This document shows positions 1-8,749 of a stretch of 64,000 nucleotides of DNA, piece after piece. The notes beneath the pieces are model-generated. The model made no database searches, had not been told where the DNA came from, and was given only the letters and a program-made list of their open reading frames with translations. The position numbers and the translations under genes are program-made. Where the stretch lies: positions 663,754-727,753 of the forward strand of contig LT009757.1 of NCBI GenBank assembly GCA_900012615.1. Reading direction: 5' to 3'. Source of the stretch: Agrobacterium genomosp. 13 str. CFBP 6927 (GTDB lineage Bacteria > Pseudomonadota > Alphaproteobacteria > Rhizobiales > Rhizobiaceae). Within the stretch, counting starts at the first letter, position 1, and the number at the start of each line of letters is the position of its first letter.

Positions 1-168
1 TGGCAGCGATGACGCAGAGCGTACGCAGCGGGGATGCAGGCAGCTTCACCGACAAGGTGGGAGCCTGAGACATCCAGCCTTCTGATGGAATAAATTGGTA
101 ACAAGCGCCAAGCCGATCAAATCATATATCTGCGCGGCGGCCATAGGTTCAGTTTTTTGAGCTGGCGA

Positions 169-651
169 CTAGCCTATTCCGACGACTTCAATCTCGCTGC
201 CACCCAAACTCACGACATCGCCCACCACTTTCCCCATCAACACCCGTGCCACCGGCGACACATAGGAGATTGATCCTGTTGCAGGATCGGCCTCATCCTC
301 GCCGACGATCCGGAACTGTTGCGTGCGCCCATCATCGCGGCTGAAGGTCACGAGGCTGCCGAAGGCAACAATGCCATTTTCAGGCGGGTTCGGCATGAGC
401 TGGGCGGTGCGAATGCGCTCCGCAAAATAGCGAACGTCCCGCAGAGGGCTCGCGGAAAGCCGCCGTCTTTCATTGACGTCTTCGACGGCATTGGCGGCCT
501 CGCAGGCCTCGCGCGCCAACCGCAATTGCTGTTCCAGCGCTTTCAGCCCGGCCTCGGTCACCAAATTGGGATGCGGCGAAATCACCCGATCCGGCAGAAC
601 GGTTTCGGCTGCGGTTTCGGCACTGTCTTCCTTGGTGAAGGCTACACTCAA
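169..651 (-). CDS. GreA/GreB family transcription elongation factor
   Basis: A 160-residue protein of the GreA/GreB family, whose members bind RNA polymerase through the secondary channel and stimulate cleavage of backtracked RNA; some relatives (Rnk) only regulate. Residues about 28-85 fit the helical coiled-coil half (SPHPNLVTEAGLKALE, then an arginine/alanine-rich helix). Residues about 90-158 fit the C-terminal FKBP-like half (GSLVTFS, ISYVSPVARVLMGKVVGD). The start is TTG; a nearby ATG lies in another frame and does not give the family N-terminus. It is transcribed away from the glycanase gene. Whether it is a true cleavage factor or an Rnk-like paralogue cannot be told from sequence. 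Confidence 0.85.
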   Translation of the reverse strand: MSVAFTKEDSAETAAETVLPDRVISPHPNLVTEAGLKALEQQLRLAREACEAANAVEDVNERRRLSASPLRDVRYFAERIRTAQLMPNPPENGIVAFGSLVTFSRDDGRTQQFRIVGEDEADPATGSISYVSPVARVLMGKVVGDVVSLGGSEIEVVGIG

Positions 652-863
652 TCTGATACTCCATTTCGGTGAGACGCCGCTTGAGACATCTCTTTCCGGT
701 CCAATCCTGCCACCACACGCTGGAGCACGGCAAGAGTAGAACCAGCCATAGCTTCAAAGCGGACCGGGCCGAAGCGGAGTTCACCGACCGCGCTACTGCT
801 CGTTAATCAAATCGACGCTTTTCAGCACTCTCGCCTGGTACACACGCACCCCTCATATCTTGC

Positions 864-892
864 CCTAACAGCAGGCATTTTGCCCTGTTAGG
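864..892. repeat. Inverted repeat in glycanase leader
   Basis: Perfect 8-base arms CCTAACAG (864-871) and CTGTTAGG (885-892) flank a short spacer, with the hexamer TGCCCT repeated directly inside. It sits about 50 bases before the glycanase start. It could be an operator or a leader hairpin; no regulator is adjacent. The rest of 652-940 shows no convincing gene. Confidence 0.5.
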
Positions 893-940
893 ATGGTCCG
901 TGGGAGGAGGAAGCCAACGCTAACGGACAGGAGACGGCTC

Positions 941-2338
941 ATGACCCGGACAGTAGTGAATGCGCTTGGAGACACACTTTATTATAGTGGCAGTTCCACC
1001 GGATTTTTTTCCGCCACCGGGTCCGGTCCGCTGCTTGCCGGCACAGCCGGCAATGATTCCATGTGGGGCGACAGCTCCGTGAATGTGACGATGGCGGGCG
1101 GCACAGGCGACGATATTTATTATCTCTATTCCAGCATCAATCGCGCCGTGGAAAACGCCGGCGAAGGCATCGACACGATCGACACCTGGATGAGCTACAC
1201 CCTGCCCGAGAATTTCGAGAATCTGCGGGTAACAGGCGACGGCCGTTATGCCTTCGGGAATTCGCTCGACAATATCATCACCGGCGGATCGGGCAGCCAG
1301 ACGATCGATGGCGGCGCTGGCAACGACGTGTTGATCGGCGGTGGCGGTGCCGACACATTTGTTTTCACCAGTGGCAACGGCACCGACCTCATCATGGATT
1401 TCAGCGCCAACGATACGATCCGGCTGAATGGTTACGGCGTTACCTCCTTCGACCAGCTCGTCAGCAATGCCACCCAGCAAGGCAGCGATCTCTGGCTGAA
1501 CTTCGCGAATGGCGAAGCTGTCGTTCTCGCAGGAACAACCATCGACGATCTTCAGGCTGACCAGTTCGAACTCAGCCTTGACCGGTCCTCGCTGACCCAG
1601 ACCTTTGCCGACGAATTCGACGCGCTTTCTCTGCGCAGCGGGGGTGAAGGCACCTGGGACGCCAAATATTGGTGGGCGCCGGAAAAGGGAAGTTCGCTGA
1701 CGACGAATGGCGAAGCGCAATGGTATATCAACCCCGCTTATGCCGGGACATCCGAGGTCAATCCCTTCAGTGTGGAAAACGGTGTCCTGACCATCACCGC
1801 TGAAGAAACCGCACAATCGGTCGCCGATGAGGTCGAGGGATACGATTATACGTCGGGCATGCTGAACACCTATTCCTCCTTCAGCCAGACCTATGGTTAT
1901 TTTGAAATCCGCGCCGATATGCCGACCGACCGGGGCGCATGGCCGGCTTTCTGGCTTCTGCCGGAAGACGGATCTTGGCCACCGGAACTGGATATCGTGG
2001 AAATGCGCGGCCAGAATCCCAATACGCTGATCATGTCCACCCATTCCAATGCAACGGGCGAACAGACGTCTGTTATCAAAAATGTCAGCGTGCCGAGCAC
2101 GGAAGGGTTCCACACTTACGGCGTGTTGTGGGACGCGGAACACATTACCTGGTATTTTGACGATGTCGCGGTGGCACAGACGGATACGCCCGATGATATG
2201 CACGACCCCATGTATATGATCGTCAATCTCGCCGTCGGTGGCATGGCGGGAACGCCATCTGCCGGTGATTTCAGCGATGGCTCTCAGATGATGATCGACT
2301 ACATCAGGGCCTATTCGCTTTCCGACTGGGCCGCGTAA
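941..2338 (+). CDS. RTX-type secreted GH16 beta-glycanase (ExsH-like)
   Basis: A 465-residue extracellular glycoside hydrolase family 16 enzyme with a calcium-binding RTX module, like rhizobial ExsH/PlyA glycanases that trim exopolysaccharide. Residues about 115-145 carry the glycine/aspartate nonapeptide signature (GGAGNDVLIGGGGADTF). Residues about 225-460 are the GH16 fold with catalytic motif ELDIVE (nucleophile E349, D351, acid/base E354). No Sec signal peptide is visible, which fits type I secretion. The ATG at 941 follows an AGGAG site; an upstream in-frame ATG at 893 would add 16 basic residues and has no comparable site. The substrate (succinoglycan, mixed-linkage or beta-1,3 glucan) is not determined by sequence. 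Confidence 0.9.
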   Translation: MTRTVVNALGDTLYYSGSSTGFFSATGSGPLLAGTAGNDSMWGDSSVNVTMAGGTGDDIYYLYSSINRAVENAGEGIDTIDTWMSYTLPENFENLRVTGDGRYAFGNSLDNIITGGSGSQTIDGGAGNDVLIGGGGADTFVFTSGNGTDLIMDFSANDTIRLNGYGVTSFDQLVSNATQQGSDLWLNFANGEAVVLAGTTIDDLQADQFELSLDRSSLTQTFADEFDALSLRSGGEGTWDAKYWWAPEKGSSLTTNGEAQWYINPAYAGTSEVNPFSVENGVLTITAEETAQSVADEVEGYDYTSGMLNTYSSFSQTYGYFEIRADMPTDRGAWPAFWLLPEDGSWPPELDIVEMRGQNPNTLIMSTHSNATGEQTSVIKNVSVPSTEGFHTYGVLWDAEHITWYFDDVAVAQTDTPDDMHDPMYMIVNLAVGGMAGTPSAGDFSDGSQMMIDYIRAYSLSDWAA

Positions 2339-2346
2339 GGAACGAC

Positions 2347-2380
2347 AACGCCGGCAGTCGCGTCCAGAACTGCCGGCGTT
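2347..2380 (+). terminator. Hairpin terminator after glycanase
   Basis: Perfect 12-base arms AACGCCGGCAGT and ACTGCCGGCGTT with a 10-base loop begin just after the glycanase stop. The T-tract is short, so it may act in both directions against the convergent isomerase gene. Confidence 0.6.
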
Positions 2381-2421
2381 TCAGGCATTAGCCTATCGGG
2401 GCTGTGCCTTGTGCAAGCTGG

Positions 2422-3336
2422 TCATTCAGCCGCGATCTGCATCCGATCGGCGTGGAGCGACATGAGGTGCCGAGCCGTTTCAAGGCTCGCCGGCTGTTCT
2501 GCCCGGTAGCGGCGGCTGATTTCCATCATCAGGACGGTATCGGGCAGGAAGGTCAGCTCCGAGAAGATGCTTTCCCATTCGATATCGCCCCAGCCGAGCG
2601 GCATATGCAGATCGCCAATGCCAAGCGCGGTATTTTCCTGGTCGAAATATGGCTGGTAAAAACCCTGCGGCCGACCGAAGGAATCGTGGACATGCAGATG
2701 ACCGGCGACCGGCGCCATGGCGCGAAGCTGCTCGCGGAAATCGAGACCGCGATAGGTGGATTCGATATAGGCATGGCTGAAGTCGATCAGCGCCACGACG
2801 TTGTCGTGACCAACAGCCTTCACGGTCGCCGCCACTTCGGCGGGCGTCTGGCGATACTGGCCCGGCTCGGTGGAGAAGATATTCTCAAGCGCGATACGCA
2901 CGCCATAGGGCTTGCAGAATTCCGCAAGCTCAAAAAGCGCTTCCCGCTCACGGGCATCGGCATCGGCTCGCTCGGCGATCTGGTCCGCACGCAGCGCACC
3001 ACCATGCTGAACGAGGATGCCGGCACCGATACGGTCGCATAGGACGGCCAGCGCCTTGGCGGCATCAATCTGGTAACGGCAGGTCACCGGATCCATGAAA
3101 TTGGAGGACACCAGCCCGTGCACGGTGTAGCGGAAATCGAACTGTTTCGCGAGCGACACGAACCGGTCGGCACGCTCCTCGATGATGCGGCCGCCTGCGA
3201 TCAGATCGAGGCTGGTCACAGCCAGTTCGACAGTGTCGCAGCCAATATCGGCCAATGCGCGCAGATCGTTTTCAAGGGTGGCCAGTTCGCCGTCGTCCGA
3301 GCCGGCGTTAAAACCGGTACCAATAAGATTGCTCAT
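2422..3336 (-). CDS. Sugar-phosphate isomerase/epimerase (xylose-isomerase-like TIM barrel)
   Basis: A 304-residue AP-endonuclease-2/xylose-isomerase-like TIM barrel, a fold shared with IolE, IolI and ketose epimerases. Barrel strands with metal ligands are visible: a glutamate in YGVRIALENIF, an aspartate/histidine in VALIDFSHAYIE, and HLHVHDSFG. The ATG at 3336 follows GGAG at good spacing; an upstream extension would add 33 residues unlike the family. It lies 28 bases after the phosphodiesterase and ends the operon with the ABC transporter, so it probably isomerises or epimerises the imported sugar or polyol. The exact substrate is unknown. Confidence 0.8.
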   Translation of the reverse strand: MSNLIGTGFNAGSDDGELATLENDLRALADIGCDTVELAVTSLDLIAGGRIIEERADRFVSLAKQFDFRYTVHGLVSSNFMDPVTCRYQIDAAKALAVLCDRIGAGILVQHGGALRADQIAERADADAREREALFELAEFCKPYGVRIALENIFSTEPGQYRQTPAEVAATVKAVGHDNVVALIDFSHAYIESTYRGLDFREQLRAMAPVAGHLHVHDSFGRPQGFYQPYFDQENTALGIGDLHMPLGWGDIEWESIFSELTFLPDTVLMMEISRRYRAEQPASLETARHLMSLHADRMQIAAE

Positions 3337-3364
3337 GTCGTCATCTCCAGGGGGGTAAAGAAGT

Positions 3365-4090
3365 TTATGCGAGTTCAGGCAGCCGCGCGGCACGCCGTAG
3401 CGTGTCGAACAGGTCCGGGCGGTCGATGTTGACATAGTCTACCCCGGCCAATGCGATCTCATTATGAAGGTCGACATCATCGCCACCATAATAAACCATG
3501 ACCTCGAGACCCGCATTGCGGCATGCCTCGACAAGTCCGGGCTTGCGCATCTGTTCCGGCGTGATCTCGATGATCGAGGCATGGTGCACCGCGGCCGCGA
3601 GCGAAGGCGACCTGGCAATTTCGAGCGTCATCATCTTGCGGAAATCCGGTGCGGCGGCGGCCAGGCCCCGGCGCATTTCCTCGGAAAAGGAGAAAAAGAA
3701 GGTATCGCGCACCATGCCGAGGCCGCGCACCAGCGCTACGACCTTGACGGGATCGCAATATTTTAGCTCGACATAGACCCCGCAGCGGCCGCGCAAATGG
3801 CGCAGATAGGCATCGAGCCGGGGCACAATCGCCCCCTTGAAGCTTTCGCCGAACCAGCCGCCGGCATCCAGCGCATCGATCTCGCTCGAAAGAGCATGGC
3901 CGATGGGCCCCGTGCCGTCGGTGGTGCGGTCCAGCGTTTCATCGTGGAAGACATAAAGAACGCCGTCAGCGCTCTCACGCACGTCAAGCTCGATATAATC
4001 TGCCCCATGTCGCAAGGCGAGGTCGGCAGCGGCAAAGGTGTTTTCGGGTGCGAACCGGTTGGCACCACGATGGGAGACGATTTTGGGCAT
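3365..4090 (-). CDS. Glycerophosphodiester phosphodiesterase (UgpQ-like)
   Basis: A 241-residue cytoplasmic GDPD-family enzyme that hydrolyses glycerophosphodiesters to glycerol-3-phosphate and an alcohol. The catalytic start SHRGANRFAPENT holds HR and E of the HR...E signature, followed by YIELDVRESADG with metal-binding E and D, then VFHDETLDRTT with the second catalytic histidine. There is no signal peptide, so the substrate must be imported. The gene lies 11 bases downstream of the transporter ATPase, which makes a phosphodiester a likely transported molecule. Length matches bacterial UgpQ. Confidence 0.88.
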   Translation of the reverse strand: MPKIVSHRGANRFAPENTFAAADLALRHGADYIELDVRESADGVLYVFHDETLDRTTDGTGPIGHALSSEIDALDAGGWFGESFKGAIVPRLDAYLRHLRGRCGVYVELKYCDPVKVVALVRGLGMVRDTFFFSFSEEMRRGLAAAAPDFRKMMTLEIARSPSLAAAVHHASIIEITPEQMRKPGLVEACRNAGLEVMVYYGGDDVDLHNEIALAGVDYVNIDRPDLFDTLRRAARLPELA

Positions 4091-4101
4091 GGGAAGTCCT
4101 G

Positions 4102-5214
4102 TCAGTTTACGGGCTCCGGCTCACGTGCCGGAATGGTCGAATGGTGGGGAAGATCGGCGTGAAGCCCGGCGATGCGGTTGCCGGATGCGTCGAAAACAAG
4201 CGTCAGGCCGGGTTTGCAGCCGATACCAACCCGCTCGCCGGGCGCATGACGTATGACTTCACCATATTCCAGCGCATGGATCATGCCGGCAGGCGTGTCG
4301 ATCGTGTAGAACACCTCGCGCCCCATGGGCTCGACGGTGGCAACCTTCCCCGCAAGCCGCGCTTCCGTAGGTTCAATGAGGGCGATATCTTCCGGGCGCA
4401 GGCCAAAGGTCACCTCGCCGTCGCAAGGACCATCGAGATCGAGCAAGGCATCGCCAATCTGCAACTGCCCGCCCTGCGACCATCCCTTCAAGAGGTTCAT
4501 CGGCGGCGTGCCGATGAAGCCGGCCACGAACAGATTGTCGGGTCGGCGATAAAGATCATCAGGCGTGCCGATCTGGGCGACCGCGCCATTGTTCATGCAG
4601 ATGATCCTGTCGGCCATGGTGATCGCCTCGATCTGGTCATGGGTGACGATCAGCGTGGTGATCTTCAGCCGTTTCTGCAGGCTTTTCAGCTCGGCGCGCA
4701 TGGTGATGCGCAGCGTCGCATCGAGATTGGAGAGCGGCTCGTCCAGGAGGAGGATGTTGGGCTCCTTGACCAGCGCCCGGGCAAGCGCCACACGCTGCTG
4801 CTGGCCACCGGAAAGCTGCGAGGGCCGCCGGTCAAGCAACGCGCTGATCTGCACGAGGCTTGCCGCCTCCTCCACCCGCCGCGCCGCTTCCTCGCGCGCA
4901 ACATTCTTGAAACGCAGCGGAAAGGCGATGTTCTGCCGCACCGTCAGGTTGGGATAAAGCGCATAGGACTGGAAGACGATGCCGACATTGCGGTCGCGCG
5001 CATCGATACGATTGACGTTGTGGCCGTCGAAGGCGATTTCTCCACCGGTCGGCGCGTAAAGCCCGGCAAGCAGGAACAGCGTGGTCGATTTTCCGCATCC
5101 CGACGGGCCGAGAACGGCGACGAATTCGCCGTCTTCGATAGCAAGCGTCATGGGTTGCAGAACCCGGGTGTCGCCCCAGCTTTTGGTGACGTTGGTAAGG
5201 GTGATCCTGGCCAT
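4102..5214 (-). CDS. Carbohydrate ABC transporter ATP-binding protein (UgpC/MalK type)
   Basis: A 370-residue CUT1-class ATPase energising the adjacent permeases. Walker A GPSGCGKST, Q-loop VFQSYALYP, signature LSGGQQQR, Walker B ILLLDEPLSNLD and the switch histidine in IVTHDQ are all intact. A C-terminal TOBE-type domain follows (residues about 240-365). The ATG at 5214 starts the conserved MARITLTNV and sits 5 bases after the permease stop. The frame stays open far upstream, but that part runs over the permease gene in another frame and is not protein. Confidence 0.92.
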   Translation of the reverse strand: MARITLTNVTKSWGDTRVLQPMTLAIEDGEFVAVLGPSGCGKSTTLFLLAGLYAPTGGEIAFDGHNVNRIDARDRNVGIVFQSYALYPNLTVRQNIAFPLRFKNVAREEAARRVEEAASLVQISALLDRRPSQLSGGQQQRVALARALVKEPNILLLDEPLSNLDATLRITMRAELKSLQKRLKITTLIVTHDQIEAITMADRIICMNNGAVAQIGTPDDLYRRPDNLFVAGFIGTPPMNLLKGWSQGGQLQIGDALLDLDGPCDGEVTFGLRPEDIALIEPTEARLAGKVATVEPMGREVFYTIDTPAGMIHALEYGEVIRHAPGERVGIGCKPGLTLVFDASGNRIAGLHADLPHHSTIPAREPEPVN

Positions 5215-5219
5215 GGCGA

Positions 5220-6305
5220 TTATCCTTTGATCCCGCCGAAACTCATCTGGGTGATGTATTTCTGCGTGAAGATGTAAATGATCAGCACAGGCAGCAGATA
5301 GATGATGCCGACGGCGGCAATCATGCCGTAATTCACGCCGACGCTGTCCTGTGCCACGAAGAAGAGATAGAGGCTCATCGTCATCTGGCTTTTTTCGATG
5401 AGCAGCGTCTGGACGAAGACATATTCCTCCCAGCCGCGCAGAAAGGTGAAGGTGGCGACCGCGATCAGCCCGCTTCTCACCTGCGGCAGAACCACCATGC
5501 GAAAGGCCTGGAAGCGGGTCGCGCCATCGGTGACGGCGCTCATTTCGATGTCCCAAGGAACATTGTCGAAAAAGCCCTTGAGCACGAAGATCGCAAACGG
5601 CAGCTCCAGTGCGCTCATGACAAGCACCACGCCGAAGAGATTGTTGAGAAGGCCCATGTAGTGCAGCTGCACGAAGATCGCGACGGTGAGCGCAAGCGCC
5701 GGAAAGGCGTGCAGCAGCAGAAGGCCTCGCAGCAGGTTTTCGCGTCCGGCAAAGGCAAAGCGTGACAGCGCATAGGCGGCAGGCGTGGCGACCAGCGCTA
5801 CGATCAGGGTCTGGGAGCCGGCAAACAGCAGCGAGCTGCGCATGGCTGTCCAGATGGACGGCATCAGCGCCATGCGCGTGGTGCCGGTTTTCTCGATATC
5901 GCGGCTCCACAGAAAACTGTAGTTCTCAATGGTCAGATGCGGCAGCACCAGCACGAAAACGAGTGCTGCAACAACGGCGCCAAGCGCCAGCCACAACAGC
6001 ACGGGATTGCGCAGGCGCGCGGAGAAAATTGCGACCGCTATCGCCCCGCAATAAGCGAAAGCGGCGATTGCGCCGCTGCGCCACAGGACAAGCCGGCTGA
6101 GATTATCATCGGAACTCGTCAGCGATTTCACCAGCAGCCACAGATAGGGCAGGAGAACGGGAACAGAGACGACCGTCAGGAACACGAGGATGACCGGAAG
6201 AAAGCCGGCGCGATGCGCGAGACTGCGCTTTTCAAGGCGCGTCCAGTCCGGCTTCAGGTCAGGCGCGCTCCTGTGGGCAGGCGCATGGGAGTGGGCGAGC
6301 GTCAT
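5220..6305 (-). CDS. Carbohydrate ABC transporter permease, MalG type
   Basis: A 361-residue inner-membrane permease. The EAA cytoplasmic loop that docks the ATPase is seen in EMSAVTDGATRFQAFRMV. It is longer than the usual 270-290 residues: after the first membrane helix (about 33-60) there are two extra hydrophobic stretches (about 75-94 and 103-123) before the standard core. The ATG at 6305 shares one base with the stop of the upstream permease (TGATG), indicating translational coupling; an earlier start would extend 19 residues into that gene. Confidence 0.88.
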   Translation of the reverse strand: MTLAHSHAPAHRSAPDLKPDWTRLEKRSLAHRAGFLPVILVFLTVVSVPVLLPYLWLLVKSLTSSDDNLSRLVLWRSGAIAAFAYCGAIAVAIFSARLRNPVLLWLALGAVVAALVFVLVLPHLTIENYSFLWSRDIEKTGTTRMALMPSIWTAMRSSLLFAGSQTLIVALVATPAAYALSRFAFAGRENLLRGLLLLHAFPALALTVAIFVQLHYMGLLNNLFGVVLVMSALELPFAIFVLKGFFDNVPWDIEMSAVTDGATRFQAFRMVVLPQVRSGLIAVATFTFLRGWEEYVFVQTLLIEKSQMTMSLYLFFVAQDSVGVNYGMIAAVGIIYLLPVLIIYIFTQKYITQMSFGGIKG

Positions 6306-7215
6306 CACAGCACCTCGATTTTGGCGGGAGCAAAGGTCGAGCGCATGTTGCTGAGACGCCATTGGATGAGTGTCACGGCAACGCCGATGGCCATGAGGCC
6401 GAGTGCCAGCGCCGCGCCATAGGCGTAAGCGCCGTTTTCGAAGGCGCGCCGGTAGATATAAAGCGCATAGGTCGTGCTGTCATAGACCGGGCCACCGCCG
6501 GTGATCAGCAGGATATATTCATAGGTCGTCATCAGCGACAGCGCCTGATAGAGCGTGATGAAGCGGATGGGAGCAGAGAGCGCCGGTGCGACGACATGGC
6601 GAAGCACGCCCCATTCGCTGGCGCCATCGACACGCGCCGCATTGGCCAGATGCGAGGGTATGGAGCGGATGGACGATGTGAGGATGACCATGGCGAAGGA
6701 CGCGCCGACGACGCCGTTCGCCACGACCACCAGAAGCAGCGGAAAGTCATTGCGCAGGTTGAGAGCGGGTGCACCGAGTGCGCCGAGAAACTGGTTGAGC
6801 AGGCCGGAAGAGGTCGGATCGGCGATCCATATCCATAACACGCCATAAAGCACGGCCGGGCTCATGCGCGGCAGCAGCCACAGGCCGCGAAAGAAATTGC
6901 CGAGCCGGTCCGGTATCGCCGTCGTCGTGACGGCCAGCAGCGCACCCAGGCCGATATTGAAGAGGAACAGCGTCGCGCCGACATAGACAAGCGTCGTCAT
7001 CAGCACGATCGGCAGGCGCATATCACGCTGGACCATGCGCTGGAAATTCTCGACCGTAAATTTGCCGACCTTCAGATTTGCGCCCATATCGGTAAAGGCG
7101 ATCACCAGATTGACGACGATCGGCGCGAGAAAAACAGGCCGAGCAGGACAAGTGCGGGCGCCAGATAAAAGATCGGCCGGGCCGGACGGCGCGCTCTGAG
7201 CTGGAATTGGGACAT
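6305..7215 (-). pseudogene. Carbohydrate ABC transporter permease, MalF type, with apparent frameshift
   Basis: Most of a MalF-type permease reads in one frame from about 7130 down to 6305, including membrane helices and the EAA loop (NAARVDGASEWGVLRHVV). Its natural N-terminus, MSQFQLRARRPARP then FYLAPALVLLGLFF, lies in a different frame from the ATG at 7215. The two join if one base is added in the A-run at 7130-7134, giving the expected GLFFLAPIVVNL. The frame that is open upstream (to 7255) gives an unrelated, non-hydrophobic N-terminus. Either this is a real inactivating indel or a homopolymer sequencing error. The rest of the operon looks intact, which favours an error or a very recent mutation. 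Confidence 0.75.
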
Positions 7216-7282
7216 TGCGATATACCGGTGGGAACGCGGAAAAGCCGCCCGGCAAGGCCGGGCGGCGTGGTTTCTGGCAAAC

Positions 7283-8656
7283 TCAGTTGCTTGCGGCTTC
7301 GCGGATTTCGATCTCTGCGCCGAATTGCAGTTCGAGCTCGTCGGCGATGAAATCGACCGCCTGCGCAGCCGTCATCTTGCCGGTCTCAACCGCCTGCAGA
7401 CCGCTGAACAGCACCTTGTTGTAGCTGCCGAACTTGGTGTGGTTGGGCACGAACTGCGCATCCTTCATCATCGGCGATGCAGCGGAAAGAACCCAGTTGT
7501 CGCGATATTTCGGCATCGCCGTCTGGGCGTTGCTGATCGCCGTGTGATAGGAGGTCACGGCATGCTCGTTGTTGAAATAGGGCAATGTCGCGAGTGCCAC
7601 GAGATCGGCGGCGACGTCGGCATTCTTGCTCTTTGGATTGAGGGTGTAGAGCAGCGGGTGCGACAGGTTGGAAGGTTTGCCACCCTTCTCGGCAGCCGGT
7701 GCGGAAATCCAGCCTATCTTGTTGAAATATCCCTCGCCATCGGTCGGCCAGGTCGCGCCATTCTTTTCACCCACCTGCCAGGCAACCGCCCAGACGCCCT
7801 GGTGGAAAATGAAGGCCTTCTCCTGCTTGAATGCGGTCTGGATCGCTTCCCAGCTCATGGCCGTGTTGTCGACCGGGGTCACGCCCTGCTTGGCGTTACG
7901 CTCGTACCAGCCGAGAGCCTTCGCCATCTCGGCCTTGGGGAACACCAGCTTGCCGGTCTTTTCGTCCATGAACTTCACGCCATAGGACTGAAACACCATC
8001 AGATAATCGATGCCGACATTCGGACGGTGCAGCATGCCATATTGCGCGACCTTGCCATCAACCACTTCCTTCGACAGCGCCGTCAGATCATCGAGCGTGA
8101 ATTCGCCGGCATCAACCTGGGCCGGCAGGCCTTCGATGAAGGCTTCATCCTTGCCGATCTTGCGCAGCATGTCCTTGTTGTAGAAGAACATGCGGATTTC
8201 CGCGTCCTGCGGAATGCCGTAAATCTTGCCGTCCGTCGCCTTGGCCGAATTCCACAGAACCGGCAGAATGTCGCCATAGACCCACGGAGTGGCAGCGATC
8301 TTGTCTTCCATCGCCATCGCATAGCCGTCCTGCGCGAACTGGCCGATCCACTCATGCGGCAGAACGTAAATATCCGGCCCCTGCCCCACCGAAAACGCCT
8401 TCAACGTATCCAGCGCGAAAGCGTCCCAGCCCTGTACGCTGCTGTTGTTGATGTCGATAACGATGCGCTTGTCGACACCTGCTGCCTTGAACTGCGCGTT
8501 CATGATACCGGCCGCCGCCTCGATATTGGTGACGCGGCCGGGCGCATTCTTGTCGGCAAGTGTCCAGAGCTTGATGTTGATGTCTTCGGCAAAGGCAACA
8601 GCCGGCAAAAGCGCGCTGAGAGCGACCGTCGCCGCCAAGGAGAGAGACTTGAACAT
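7283..8656 (-). CDS. Extracellular solute-binding protein of carbohydrate ABC transporter
   Basis: A 457-residue periplasmic binding protein (family 1, MalE/UgpB class) that captures substrate for the two permeases. It has a clear Sec signal peptide: FKSL, a hydrophobic core, then cleavage near AVAFA-EDINIKLW. The ATG at 8656 has GGGA at good spacing; an ATG three codons upstream abuts that site and is less likely. It is the first gene of the minus-strand operon and diverges from a ROK regulator. The substrate cannot be read directly; co-transcription with a phosphodiesterase and an isomerase suggests a sugar or polyol phosphodiester. Confidence 0.9.
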   Translation of the reverse strand: MFKSLSLAATVALSALLPAVAFAEDINIKLWTLADKNAPGRVTNIEAAAGIMNAQFKAAGVDKRIVIDINNSSVQGWDAFALDTLKAFSVGQGPDIYVLPHEWIGQFAQDGYAMAMEDKIAATPWVYGDILPVLWNSAKATDGKIYGIPQDAEIRMFFYNKDMLRKIGKDEAFIEGLPAQVDAGEFTLDDLTALSKEVVDGKVAQYGMLHRPNVGIDYLMVFQSYGVKFMDEKTGKLVFPKAEMAKALGWYERNAKQGVTPVDNTAMSWEAIQTAFKQEKAFIFHQGVWAVAWQVGEKNGATWPTDGEGYFNKIGWISAPAAEKGGKPSNLSHPLLYTLNPKSKNADVAADLVALATLPYFNNEHAVTSYHTAISNAQTAMPKYRDNWVLSAASPMMKDAQFVPNHTKFGSYNKVLFSGLQAVETGKMTAAQAVDFIADELELQFGAEIEIREAASN

Positions 8657-8686
8657 AGGATCCATTCCCGTTGAAACTGATTATTT

Positions 8687-8703
8687 AATTAAGTTGCTTA
8701 ATT
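8687..8703. promoter_or_regulatory. Candidate ROK operator
   Basis: A perfect inverted repeat AATTAAG-TTG-CTTAATT lies in the 93-base divergent gap between the binding-protein gene and the ROK regulator. The AT-rich palindrome is in the right place to control both promoters. Binding is inferred. Confidence 0.6.
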
Positions 8704-8749
8704 TACAGCTTTATGACATTCCCGGAGATAAGGCTGGGAGAGCGAAACC

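Noticed and set aside
1..68. Possible 3' end of a plus-strand gene, frame ending ...TDKVGA at TGA 66-68
   Set aside because: Only about 21 codons are visible and no family can be recognised; a truncated upstream gene is possible but unsupported.
4048..5277. 409-codon plus-strand open frame over the transporter ATPase
   Set aside because: Antisense of a gene with intact ABC motifs.
7216..7255. Alternative ATG at 7255 for the MalF-type permease
   Set aside because: Gives a hydrophilic, family-unlike N-terminus; the true N-terminus lies in another frame after an indel.
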